From positions 29,891,254-29,955,253 of the forward strand of contig CM060124.1 of NCBI GenBank assembly GCA_030522415.1: DNA of 64,000 bases. Direction: 5' to 3'. The stretch is from Channallabes apus (Eukaryota > Chordata > Actinopteri > Siluriformes > Clariidae). Both the position numbers and the translations under genes were made by a program. A model generated the notes under the pieces. It was not told where the DNA came from. It saw only the letters and a program-made list of their open reading frames with translations, and searched no databases. Shown here piece after piece: positions 9,967 to 21,138 of this stretch. Position 1 is the first letter of the stretch. Every line of letters begins with the position of its first letter.

Positions 9967-10359
9967 ATAAGTATTGCAGCCTTACGGCGTTTAAATGAGT
10001 GACAAATGTCTCGTCCAATCAGCAGTAAGAATTTTAATGCTCAAACCATACCTACCTTTGTAGGGTTGTTTTTTTGTCTTACAGCTGATTGGATGGGACC
10101 TCTGTCACTCAAAATATACAGGAAGTACTGCAGCCTTTGTACTGCAACATTTAAATGCTGTGGACCTGCAGTATTTCTTGTATGTCTTGAGTGACAAATG
10201 TCCCAAGATTTTTGCTTTTGGTTTTGTTTTTTGTTTTTGAATTTGTTATTTTGATTTTGTTTTGTCTTATTTTGTTTTGCACTTCTCTGCTACTGGATTT
10301 TGAATTGTCAAACTATTTAACAATTATTTGTTATTTGTGAAATTTACAAGTAATGATGA

Positions 10360-10760
10360 CAGAGTTGGAGAGCTGTGTAAAGTCTCCTCCAGATCATCCC
10401 AAAAGACTCATGTGTGAAAATGATGTCTCATGCTCCCTGAATCACTCTTTCACAATTTCAATGTGATGATCCTGGCATCGACATTGTGGAATATCGTGAC
10501 ATCAGGGAAGGAAAAAAAAATATTGATGGAAAAACCCGGTCATTTCATGCATTCAGGTCATCTGCTGAATTGATTTTTTGTCCATAAAATATTGCTGAAC
10601 ATAGCAAATTACCCAGCAGAAGCAACACCAGATTGTAACGCAGGGCTGTACAGTAAGCATGACTTCATCCACCTCCTTTTATACCCTAATAAATCTGACC
10701 TAAATCTGACCAATGCTCCAAAGAATGGACCAATTCAGTCCATTCTTTATGCTCCCTAGC
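10360..10760 (-). pseudogene. Tc1/mariner-superfamily transposase relic
   Basis: The reverse complement contains TTCCCTGATG, GTGAAAGAGTGATTCAGGGA and GCATGAGACATCATTTTCAC, encoding a decayed FREHETSFSH-type segment upstream of the third catalytic region. It also contains GCTAGGGAGCATAAAG. A second copy of the same family lies in the opposite orientation at 35830-36250. Reading frames are scattered with stops, and termini were not found. Confidence 0.65.
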
Positions 10761-11780
10761 AAAGTGAAGCCACCCAACTTCATGCTTGTGGAAATGCTCT
10801 CACTTTCACTATTAAACATAGCTGTGAGTTTTCCTTTTTTTCCTTTAACAATTTAATTTCACAAAAAAATTTAAGTGATCTTACATCATGCTCATTCAGG
10901 ATGTTTTTCTGACCACATTATTTCTCTACTGTGGGTCACTGCTACCAATCAGCAATCTCCTTAGTTGTTTTCTTTGATTAAAGTTCAATAATTCTACACT
11001 TCTGAAGCAGAGTAACATCTTTGCCACACCCACAGTATATTACTTCTGATATGGTTGTTTAAGAAATGAGAAGCTCCTCAGTCTAAGTTAGGGTTAAATA
11101 ACTTACTGCAGCTGAATCATATGCAATGGAAGCCTTTTAACTATTTGCATAGCTACATCCAGGTGGTGGCCGACAGGTGAACATGCCCTACGACAACCAA
11201 AGGCAAGACAAACAAACAAACAAACAAACAAACCTATTTGTAGTCTTTGCACTTCCAATGTCTACACTTTACTTATATGTATTATGTATCTTCATAGTTT
11301 AAAAACATTCTAATGTTTGTTCTTGCCACAGTAGAAACCTTTCCAACTTCACGTAAGTGTAGTGCTCTTTACTTTACACCTTAAATTGACCCTCTACCGA
11401 AGAGTTTGCATTTCCCAGCTCTTTAAAAAAAAACATAGAAAACATAGATTAATCAAGAGCATTAGGGTGAAATAACATATTAGCATACTATAACCATAGT
11501 TCATCATATTGTTTGCAATACTTCTAAAAGTTGGTTACAGCACTAGGTTGAAGTTTATACCACTTAAGTCTAAAAACTTTTATAATAAAATAATTGGGTT
11601 TTATCTCAACACAGTTGGAAAAGTTTGAGAAACCCTCTAACAAATTGGAACAGCTGTTCGTGCGCGTCTGTTTGACGCTATTCACCTGTCCGTCCACAAG
11701 ATGGCGGCATTATCAACATTTCGATCCACACAGGAAACAATAAACACATGCATGCATACAAGTAAACATATACAGCATGA
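10761..11780. other. Spacer with an (AAAC) run
   Basis: Unique AT-rich DNA. A CAAA/AAAC short tandem run is at about 11209-11232. No gene or mobile element recognised. Confidence 0.4.
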
Positions 11781-11820
11781 TACATACATACATACATACA
11801 TACATACATACATACATACA

Positions 11821-11850
<30 letters not shown>
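11781..11850 (+). repeat. (CATA)n microsatellite
   Basis: About 17 near-perfect CATA units. The 64-residue frame with an IHTY repeat that spans it is translation of the tract. Confidence 0.95.
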
Positions 11851-11851
<1 letters not shown>

Positions 11852-14000
11852 TGTATATACAAAATACTGAGTATACTAAAATAATTCATATATAAATCAG
11901 AAGTTAAAACATCAAGAGGAATTTCTCGATAACATCAGCATTTAAATTATTTTTATTCTTGAACAGCATGAACACATCATTAATAGAACAAACCCGCCAG
12001 AATCTGGAGCAGATCCCTGAAATCAGCACAGCATCAAAACATGTAGTGGTAGTGAAAGTCCTGACGTATCTTTTAATTTGCTACGCCCAAGGTCTCTTAA
12101 CTTCCTCTTAGTGATGATGATGATGATGATGATGGACTTCAGCTGCAGTGTCTCGGGTCTGACAGCACTCATTGGAGTGACCATAAACACACAGCGGAAT
12201 GGGAAAGTCCAAGGAGTTCAGTCTGAGAAGCAGATCAAAATCGGAGAACAAGAAAAGTAGCCTTACACAAGTTAAGAATGTTGCTGTGGAATGCATGAAG
12301 CCTCAACTCTATTGAACATTTGTGGACTGTGCTTAAAGTCTTATTACCAATTCCAGTAGCAGTTCTGGCAGGAAGAGTGGTTAAACATCCAGCCAGAATT
12401 CTGACTGAAGTGTGTTGATGGTGACCAAAATGGTCTGAGAAAAGATGAACATTGTTAAGAGACATTTAATCAATTCTTATGTATGCGTATAATATATTTG
12501 TGACCCTGTGTTGATTTTGTGAAACTCAAAATAAATGTAAAACATGTGCTGCAGATTCTTTTTTGTTTTTGCTTCTAATAAAGAAGTATTTGTATAAACC
12601 TTTTCGACTAGGGAGAAGGAACATAAAAAAAAACAAAAAAAAAAACCACCGTGTTGCCGGTGTGTGTAGTGCTGTTCTTGTCTTATTGCTCTAACCGTCG
12701 CGCTCTAAATCCGTCGGTCGGCGCTCGCGTGACGTTTTTATCCCCCGGCGCACCGCTTTGCACGATCAGCGTGTTGTTTAGGATGTGTATTAGCATTTAA
12801 ATCTTTATTAATGCGTTTGGTGATCTCGACAGTGTAGTCATATATTACACACGTTTTCTCACATCATCTGATTTAATATTAAAACTCAGTGATATTCGGA
12901 AAATTCTTGTTTTTTTTTTCACAGACAAAATTTTCCAATCAAAGATGAAATCTGTCGTTTTTTAAAAAATTTGTAATGTCATCGAATACAAACTGCAGAT
13001 GCTTGCATGACTTTTTTTCGTTTTGCTTTGCACACAGCTAACGAAAGAGTGAAAATTAAAACAAAAAATAACAATAAGCAAAAATCCATCTAATGAAATC
13101 CATAATCCACGATTTATCAATGCAACGATTTTTATTGTGCATTAGACTATTTTACAGAATCAATACTTCATTCTAAATAAAAAGAAAAAAGCAAAGAGAG
13201 CACTTTGGGTATTTATTTATTTTTTTATTTGTTTGTTCGTTTTTATCATTATAACTTAGCTAATACTGAATTGCCACACGAGTTATTTTAAGCTAATCAA
13301 ATGTAGAAAAAATATGAAAAAATAAGATGAACACTTTAATGCTTGCTCCGACAATCCATATGCTCATGTGAAAATAAAGACTTCATTATAAGCATTTTGC
13401 TTGATTTTTTTGCTGACAATTTTATAATTCTATTAATCCCATGTTTTCAGATGATAATATATTTTTTAGACATAAGAATGCCGCCTCTGCGTTATTGTAA
13501 GTATATGAATAATTTATAGCTATTACTACATCACTGGTTTTCTGAGTTGAAATAAACACATATTCAGGGAAGCACCCGAAACCCGAAAGAATATTTCGTC
13601 TCATTATGAGAAGTGATTTCAGCAATAATATTTTTAGAGAGGAAAAAAACAAAGCAATATAAAACCAAACCAAAAAAACACACACACATCATTGTATTTG
13701 AGCGAGCAGATTGTACAAACACGACCTGCAGAACAGTGTACACAGACTAATCCTACTATCCTAATGCACACAAACCTGCGCGTGATGCACGTAATCCTGC
13801 ATGCTCCACGCACTAATGGAGCTCTAAAGCGACCTGGAGCATGATGCAATTAAAAAAAAGATGCATTTTCGATTTTTTTTCCCCTTGCAAAAAGCACGCA
13901 GTGGCTTTTTTTGCGCGCGGAGGTGGTGATGGTGATGATGATGATGATGGTGATGGCCTTCATTTATCATCCATCCCTATGTACCCTTCTCACGTGCACA
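11851..14000. other. Unique spacer upstream of en1
   Basis: No gene recognised. A (GAT)n run is at 12113-12134 and another lies in 13926-13957. AT-rich stretches alternate with a GC-richer patch near 12650-12770 that contains several CpGs (CCGTCGGTCGGCGCTCGCGT). The latter could be a distal regulatory or promoter-like patch. Confidence 0.35.
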
Positions 14001-14008
14001 GCAGAGGC

Positions 14009-14028
14009 GCGGGGGGGGGGGGGGGGGA
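14009..14028 (+). repeat. Poly-G run
   Basis: An uninterrupted G run of about 18 bases follows GAGGCGC. It is prone to G-quadruplex formation and to length error in sequencing. Confidence 0.85.
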
Positions 14029-14199
14029 GTTATAGGGAAGACGAATTAGCCAGGAATGGTCAATAAAGCCATTTTTCTCGTTTTTTTGTGTGTGTGTGTT
14101 GGGGTAAGCGGCGTCTCCGGTGTCTTCACGAGCCTTTTTGTTGTTATTGAGCACACGGCGCGTGATAAAGCGACCTGCCATCGCCGTTATATTCGCCTT

Positions 14200-14640
14200 T
14201 TTTCACGCGAACAGCGCTGAGCTGATCGGCCCGAATGCGCGCTAATTAAAACCTATAAATTATCTCGCGTACGCGCGTGTGCGTGCGCGGGTGCGCGAGA
14301 GGCCTCCGCCTCTCAAAGATGTCGCGTGTGCGCGAGATAAGCACTCAGGCCCCCGTGCACTAATTTACCCCCGCCGTGTGCGTGCGTGTGTGTGAGTGTG
14401 TGTGTGCATCCTCTATAGCTTTTAAACAGCGCGCTGATGGAGTACTAATGAGGAAAGAATGAAGTGATAGAGCCTCTCCACAATAAAGATAGCAGAATAA
14501 ACCCCGCGCGCGCTCGCCGTTATTTCTTTCCAATGAGGCCCTAATGACGCTCCTGCACGCGGCCCTGTGCACTCATCAGCCTCTAATGAGGGAATATTCT
14601 AATAATAGGCCGTTTAATCTAAATGCTCAATAGCAAAATA
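14200..14640. promoter_or_regulatory. Candidate en1 upstream regulatory block (TAAT-rich)
   Basis: A repeat-poor block has repeated homeodomain core sites: GCTAATTAAAA near 14241, ACTAATTTAC near 14358, TACTAATGAGG near 14442, CCTAATGACG near 14539 and TCTAATGAGGG near 14582. These are mixed with CpG-rich stretches. It lies 1.5-2 kb upstream of the en1 start. Function is inferred from site density and position only. Confidence 0.35.
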
Positions 14641-14850
14641 CATTTCTATACATTACATATATACAGTATATATACATCATGTTTTTTTTCACATTTGATT
14701 ATATATATATATATATATATATAATCAAATAATGAGCAAGCTCTTAAACTATTATTAAGGTTATAATTATTATTTTTAATCTTTAGTAGTGCAGAGATAA
14801 AAAACAAGTTAGTGAGTGTACTGAAAGTCTGAAAATAATAGTGTTCAGTT

Positions 14851-14887
<37 letters not shown>

Positions 14888-15124
14888 GTAAAATAAAACA
14901 GCACCACCTACATTGATGTTATTATTATTATTATTATTACTTTGGATGTAAAAATATTGTCGGATTTAATTATACATTTATTTATTTATTGCTATTACTA
15001 CTACTGCTGCAGCTGCTAATAATAATAATAAGAATAAGAATAAGAATAATAAATAAAACAACAACACCAGTTACATTATTATTATTAGTAGAATTACTTT
15101 GTATGTAAATCCAAGTTTGCTAGA
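14641..15124. repeat. AT and ATT/AAT microsatellite spacer
   Basis: Contains (AT)n at about 14700-14722, (AAT)n near 14852-14887, ATT runs near 14920-14939 and AAT runs near 15018-15048. No gene seen. Confidence 0.7.
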
Positions 15125-15292
15125 TTTATTTATTTACATTTTTGTCTTCAGACAGGCGCCCTTGAAAAAATTCATTACACATCTGAGCAGTTGAGGGTTT
15201 AGGGCCTTGCCCAGGGTCCCAAAAGGGGACAACTTAGAGGTGCCGGGCTCTGGACCTCGGACCTTGTGATCACTAGTCCAACATGTTAGGCA
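15125..15292 (-). mobile_element. SINE family B, degraded copy
   Basis: The minus orientation shows CATTACACATCTGAGCAGTT and GAGGGTTTAGGGCCTTGCCC, then a diverged tRNA-like head near 15250-15290. It is more decayed than other copies. Confidence 0.7.
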
Positions 15293-15339
15293 TTTATTAT
15301 TTACCTACTTATTTATTTATTGCTTACCAGTACCACTGC

Positions 15340-15346
15340 TGCTGCA

Positions 15347-15391
<45 letters not shown>

Positions 15392-15418
15392 CATCATCAT
15401 CATCATCATCATCATCAG
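15340..15418 (+). repeat. (AAT)n(CAT)n compound microsatellite
   Basis: About 15 AAT units are followed directly by about 9 CAT units, just upstream of the en1 promoter region. Confidence 0.9.
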
Positions 15419-15423
15419 TAAAA

Positions 15424-16081
15424 ATTAAACATAATAATAAGCCCCTCCCCCTCCCCCAATATCCGTCCCCCGCAGCACCGGGAGAGAGCGTGTGTGTGCA
15501 GGAGTGTTCGCGCGCGCCGGTTGTGTGTGTATACCCGACATTAAAGACGCCTCCAGTCTTTTGTTGTTTAAAAACGTTGTAAAGCCCGATTGGACGCCCT
15601 CCCTTTTTTCCTGTGACAGTGAGAACGCGCTCGTGCTATTGGCTCATTGCACGTGTGACTAGCTCACGTGCTTCCGGTTAAGGAGGGGGTGGGGGGAGGT
15701 GAGGGGGGGGGGGCAGTGAAAAGATTTTTAGAAAGAGTTTAGGAATCGCGAGCTGTCATACGAGGGGGCGCGAGGCACGGGCCGCGGAGCATCACCGACC
15801 GCCATGTGTGTGTGAGTGTGAGTGTGTGTTTTATGATCCTCAAGAAAAAAAAGAGAAAGGCAAATATATGTGTTATACATGTATGTAAAGTAAGGAGCCG
15901 GTAAAGGCGAAGGTGCACGAGGCATTCCGATGGTGCTGCGTCTGCGAGGTGCGTCTAGAGATTAAAGATCATCTGTTGTTGTTGTTGTTGTTTTTTTACT
16001 CCAGGATAAATATTTTTTGGTGGCAACAAGTGGGATTGTCGTCGTTGTTGTTGAAAGAAAAATAATAACAATAAGAAATAA
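15424..16081 (+). promoter_or_regulatory. en1: en1 promoter region and 5-prime leader
   Basis: A CpG-rich block precedes the en1 start codon. It contains two reverse CCAAT boxes (GATTGG at 15588-15593; ATTGG at 15638-15642), two CACGTG E-boxes (15650-15655 and 15665-15670) and C- and G-rich runs that could fold as G-quadruplex (15683-15714). The transcription start is not determined. If transcribed, the leader includes short upstream ATG frames at 15804-15815, 15833-15904 and 15930-15965. An in-frame TAA at 16079-16081 directly precedes the main ATG, which fixes the start. Confidence 0.6.
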
Positions 16082-16583
16082 ATGGAGGAGCGGAAGGAAG
16101 CGCCCGAGCGCGAGAGCGCGTCCCCTCCGGTTCTAGCGCGCGAGGCGGCGCCGCAGGTCCACCGCACCACGAACTTCTTCATCGACAACATCCTGCGGCC
16201 CGACTTCGGCTGCAAGCGCGAGCTGCTCTCGAGCAGGGACAACGTGGTCGCGAGGCCGTCATCGCGCGCGGATTCCACCGCCGAGCACCGCACTTCATCT
16301 TCGTCTTCATCGTCATCTTCATCTCCGTCTTCCTCCTCCTCCTCTTCATCGCCATCGTCGTCGTCGTTGTCCAAGGTGCCGCACGAGGGAAGCGCCAAGT
16401 GCGCGGACAGCGCGAGCCCCTCGGCGGTGAACGGCGCGAGCGGCGGCGGAGGTGGAGACGGAGCAGCGGGAGCAACGACAACGACGAGCACGAGCGCGAG
16501 CACGCCGGTGTCCAAGGATTCACAACCGCTGCTGTGGCCCGCCTGGGTCTACTGCACGCGCTACTCGGACAGACCCTCATCCG
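16082..16583 (+). CDS. en1: Engrailed homeobox protein En1-type, exon 1
   Basis: This exon encodes residues 1-167 plus the first base of codon 168 of a 273-residue transcription factor. It holds the EH1 repressor motif FFIDNIL (residues 32-38), which in the family recruits Groucho/TLE corepressors. A serine tract follows (residues 72-97), then a Gly/Ala/Thr-rich linker. The tryptophan motif WPAWVYCTRYSDRPS (152-166) corresponds to EH2, the PBX-contact region. QPLLWPAW and the NFFIDNILRPDFG context favour En1 over En2, which usually lacks the first Trp. The start is chosen because TAA lies immediately upstream in frame and the peptide begins MEERKE, like other En1 proteins. The exon ends at a GTGAGG donor (GT at 16584). 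Fish have en1a and en1b; I cannot decide which. Confidence 0.96.
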
Positions 16584-16714
16584 GTGAGGCTTCTTCATCC
16601 TAGTGTTGGATATCTGAGGCACGCGGAGCTCCGGTACTATCACTCCGGGAGCACGCGCGTCAATGAGTACATAGTATATTATATTTTTGTTTGTGTACTG
16701 TTTACAATGCTGGA

Positions 16715-16716
<2 letters not shown>

Positions 16717-16764
<48 letters not shown>

Positions 16765-16779
16765 TAATAATAATAATAG
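16717..16779 (+). repeat. (AAT)n microsatellite in en1 intron
   Basis: About 20 AAT units with one AAC interruption, 130 bases inside the intron. Confidence 0.9.
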
Positions 16780-16849
16780 CTTTGCTACCGAACAATGATT
16801 CATAAAATATTTTACCAATTAGAGCTATTTTAAAGGCAAACGTTTAATT

Positions 16850-17690
16850 ATGAAATGATGCACCACCACCTGCTTTCATCAGCGTCTTATTAGCTTTTGT
16901 GGACTACAAACATCCAAGACACATGCATCATATAAATATTTAAATAAATCAATGAATAAATAAATTTCAATCTAGATATTTAAGCTAAAGATTAAGTACA
17001 TCAAGTCGGCTTTTATTATCATTTCAACCATATTACCAAGGACTGCAAAAATCCAAGACAAATGCATAATATCAATAAATAAAGAAATAAAGAAAAAGTG
17101 CATTTCTTAGATTAATTTCTAATCTATACACAATCCGAATATTTAACTGTAGATCGAAGTCAAGTCGAGTCACGTAGGCTTTGATTGTCATTTCAATACA
17201 GTTCAGTACACAGTATTGTGAGACTTAACTGCAAAAATCTTCTCACGTATGATGCATTTTTAAAATAATGCACCATTACCTGCTTTTATCAGCGTCATAT
17301 TAACATTTAAGGACTGCAAAGCTCCAAGCCTCACGCATCATATAAATAAATGTCTTGGATTTAATTCGCATCTAATTATGCAATGTGCATATTTAACCGT
17401 AGATCGTAGGCTTTCAATGTCATGTCGAATCATACACAGTTCAGCACACAGTCTTAGTTGCAAAAGTTTTGTCACGTGATGGTAGTTGTAAAATAGTGCA
17501 CCACTGCTTTTTATCTGCATTTTATTAACATTTAAGGACTCCAAAGTTCCAACACAAATGCATCATATAAATAAATGAACACATTTCTTGGATTTAATTC
17601 TAATCTAATTATGCACATGGACATTGAACCGTAGTTCGAATAATTTATTGTCATTTAAGCCATATACAGTTCTGTACACAGTGAAACGGA
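16850..17690 (+). repeat. Diverged tandem array in en1 intron
   Basis: Related units recur around GGACTGCAAA/GGACTCCAAA-type blocks at about 16900, 17038, 17309 and 17534. Each is followed by TGCATCATATAAATAAAT, CTAATCTA-ATTATGCA, AACCGTAGATCG and a CAGTTCAGTACACAGT-type block. Spacing varies (about 140-270 bases), so this is an old, diverged tandem duplication. The last unit runs on into GAACTTTCCTCAAGGATC (17689-17706), which looks like part of a dispersed repeat. Confidence 0.65.
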
Positions 17691-17975
17691 ACTTTCCTCA
17701 AGGATCAAGGTCCTATACGACATAAATAAACAAAACTAGCTAAGACAACAACCTGTTACAACAACCAATTAACTGACTAGCTAAGACAAATTAACACCAT
17801 ACATTAATAAAAACATCTAAGAACTATACAAAAACACATAAAGGGCACGTACAAATGTGCAAACAAAGAACAACGCGACACAATGCAATAATCTGTGATA
17901 TAGTGAGTTGAGGTATAGTGAAAATAAACAGCAAATATTTCTTGATGAAGTAGCAGCAAATAAACAAATGTGTAC

Positions 17976-17977
<2 letters not shown>

Positions 17978-18054
<77 letters not shown>

Positions 18055-18080
18055 TAATATATACTAATATATATATATAC

Positions 18081-18140
<60 letters not shown>
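17978..18140. repeat. (AT)n tract in en1 intron
   Basis: Roughly 150 bases of alternating AT with a few ACTA interruptions. A cruciform or slippage hotspot. Confidence 0.95.
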
Positions 18141-18141
<1 letters not shown>

Positions 18142-18620
18142 CCCCAGTATAACCAGAATATTGATTGGTCAGAAGTGAAGTAGATGTAGTGTGTGTGTGT
18201 GTGTGTGTGTGTGCGTGCGCACTGACACTGTGTTAAACGTTGAGTGTTGCAAAAACTCTTCCCTAATTAAGTCAATGATCTTCTCATTAGTGCGTCTCGT
18301 GCACAAGTGCAGCTATTACATCACAATGTGTTTCCCTAATGCAAGAATGCGTGCCTCCAAAAAAAGCTCCGAATTTACAAAGAAAACAGAAAGATCGAAT
18401 CTGATTTCTGAATTTTTGAATGCAACGTCAGAAACTTTCACTTTGATCAGACAGTCATGTGCACTTCAACACCAGAACAGAAGTCTAAATAAAGCTTTTG
18501 AGTCCAAACTAAGAATCTGTAAATGTAGCATTGTTTATCCATTAGTTTAATAATTGTACATATGCTATGAGTGTAAATGCTCACACGCGTATTGTGGTGG
18601 AAATAAAGCCCTAGTGTAGT

Positions 18621-18659
<39 letters not shown>

Positions 18660-18716
18660 CAGAGTGAAATTTAGCACTCTAACACACACTAACACGAAGA
18701 CTAATTATTAAAGAAG

Positions 18717-18717
18717 C

Positions 18718-18799
<82 letters not shown>
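18717..18799. repeat. (AAT)n-(ATT)n perfect inverted microsatellite
   Basis: About 13 AAT units switch abruptly to about 13 ATT units, forming a self-complementary hairpin of some 40 bp per arm inside the en1 intron. The 130-residue minus-strand frame with poly-Asn and poly-Tyr is translation of it. Confidence 0.95.
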
Positions 18800-18800
<1 letters not shown>

Positions 18801-21138
18801 ACAGGAAAAAGAAGAATCAAGTTTTTGGAGTAAGCTTATAATACATAATAACAAATCAGGAAAGGAAGCAATTTGTTTTTGTTGAAAGAAAAGAAAGAAT
18901 TTACTTTTTTTTCCTGCAGTGCAAAAGTTCGTGTGTCTGTGTGTGTATGTGTGTGTCTGTGTGTGTATGTGTGTGTGCCGAACCGAGATTAGTGGATTGA
19001 GGCCTAACATGTAGCAGGAATCTAAGGCGTAAAAGTAAGAAAGAATACAGATTAAATTTAAGTTCTGTTGTGTGGGGGGAAACACTACTTCTTGCAGTTC
19101 CCTCTGCACTGCTGTACTGAAGTGTATACGTTTAACTTCTAGATCTGAGTTTTTAAATCCAACCTAAACTAAACAAAATGCCACATAAACAATGTCAATG
19201 TCGCACTCGCATGTTGTACAGTATACTGTATCAGTAGCTTATTAGTCTTTAGACTGATATCACACTAATAGCTGGAGGATTATATTTTTTTTTAATCAAG
19301 TGTCTCATTAGTTCTCTCTCCTTTTAGCGTAAATAGTGAATTATTCCAGTTAGCAAAATAAAAAACAATAAATTAACCAATAGGCTATATGATTAGCTAA
19401 GTGGAAAAGTTTGGTTTGGTAGAAACTCTCTCTCACACACACACACACACGCGCGCGCGCGCACAGTGATGCTAACAACAGGGAATAAAACAAGATTCTT
19501 TGCACAACACTCACACTTAAAAAAATATTAAGAGCATCGAGTGAGTGCGTTTTTAATGACGCGGAGCCTTTAATTAGCGAATGTTGCTTACTTAATTAAT
19601 TTTATTTACCTTAAATTATATTTTCAAGGCAATTTTTATGCTAATAGAACAAGAGATCTGAATTTGAAAAAAAAACTAAGCATTGAAAAAACTAAGCATT
19701 GATAAATTACTAAATATTGCCGATTTTGTGATTATTATTTTTTTTTAAGTTTCGGCTCCAGACATGCGGGAAAAACACAATTCCTCACATACTCAGAGAA
19801 GAACGGCGCCAAACTCTACTGCTCCCCGTCACTGGATTTCTACTGGCATCGTTGGCGTTGTTTTTAGCTTTGAAAATTTTTTACCGAACATCAGTATACT
19901 GTTAAATATGAATTGATTGTACCTTTAAATAACATTTTTAGGAACAACATAAAACCAGGTAAAAAGTACGCATTAACGGTAGTTCAGATGTCCACTTGAT
20001 GCTAACTTAAAGCGGACATTAAAATAATATATACTTCTTCATTTATTTACGACAAGCAATAGAAATAGGCCTATATTAAAATCATAAATTGTGAAACTAC
20101 AACAAGAATACTGGGCTTATTTTATTAAACACGTTTTACTTTTCAGAGTAATTTAAGGTAGGACTACCTCATAAAGCTGAACGCCCGAGGGTTCATTTCC
20201 TGAGCTTGTCAGCATAAAAAAGAATAAAAATATAAATAACAATATATTTAAAAATAAATAAAAAAATAAAAAAATAAATCTTTGCATGCAAAATATTTGC
20301 GACGTTGGAAAAGTGTTCTTTTTTCAGTCCACTGCACTGACGTAACACTGAAGCTGAAAGCTCAAGGGTTCATTTCATTTGCAAAACATATTGCAGCCCT
20401 CGAAGGATCGCACGTGGCCAAAACAAACAAACATACAAACAACAAAAAAAGCAATAAAACAAAAATAAAAATAGAGCACAAGCCATGCTTTAATGGAATC
20501 ACACGTGATGCTCAAAGAGGGAAATACGACTTGGTGGCTACATAATTGTAAATGCATATTTCCATCACCTATTGTTAAAGTTCTTTAAGGGTACCAAAGG
20601 TACTATTCTTTGTTCCTGTAATTGTATGTTCATTTAGTATGCATATAATATTTAAGGTTATTTGTTAGATATTTACCCAAAGATCAAGAGTATCTCACAT
20701 TCTAAATACTTGTAAACAATGATACATAATAGAATAGTCATGATGTGCTTGCCAAATACGTGGTGTGTGTGTGTGTGTTGAAATGGCGCTCATACCAAAG
20801 ACTAAAACATGATTCGGTCATAGGTTGACATATGAAAAGTATTAAAGGTACTTTTCATTTGATCTGTACAATGCTTTAAGGATCATTTGGATGGCTTGCT
20901 GCACCATTCTGAGTATGTCACGTGCAAAAACTACAAACAAATAAATAAAGAATATGCTGTGCATGCAAAATGTTTGGCATCTTGGTTATATTTCCATGAA
21001 ATCCTGATGCTCAAAGGACGGTGAACAAGTGGAGTAAATAAAGAATAAACAAATATGTGGTGATATGAGGGCTGCTGCTGTTTATGATATTTACGTGCTG
21101 TCTTCGGTTTTCTTTTTCCACCGTTGTTCTTGGACCAG

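Larger units (their letters stand above)
3345..10295. mobile_element. Outermost foldback element of the nest (split halves 3345-3650 and 9967-10295)
   Basis: The left end CAGTGGCAGAGAAGTGCAAA matches the reverse complement of the right end at 10276-10295, CAGTAGCAGAGAAGTGCAAA. The inverted match continues into ACAAAATAA. Inner arms also pair: the CTGATTGG-GAGACA block at 3606-3622 pairs with TGTCTCGTCCAATCAGC at 10006-10022. The element is a long-TIR MITE with no coding sequence of its own. Everything between its arms is later insertion. A target duplication is not clear at the right end. Confidence 0.65.
16584..21138 (+). other. en1: en1 intron
   Basis: A single 4,555-base intron at the conserved engrailed position, between RPSS and GPRTRK. 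It splits the Gly codon (phase 1): G from exon 1 plus GA from exon 2. The donor is GTGAGG and the acceptor is TTGGACCAG with a T-rich stretch upstream. It contains an (AAT)n tract (16717-16779), a diverged tandem array (16850-17690), a long (AT)n (17978-18140), GT and GA tracts, an (AAT)n(ATT)n hairpin (18717-18799) and unique AT-rich DNA. Intron enhancers are possible but not recognisable here. Confidence 0.95.

Noticed and set aside
12108..12296. His-rich minus ORF
   Set aside because: The poly-His end is translation of a GAT/ATC trinucleotide run.
15955..16643. Antisense ORFs of 186 and 154 residues opposite en1 exon 1
   Set aside because: Shadow frames of a GC-rich exon; acidic and Arg-rich repeats mirror the Ser tract; no domain.
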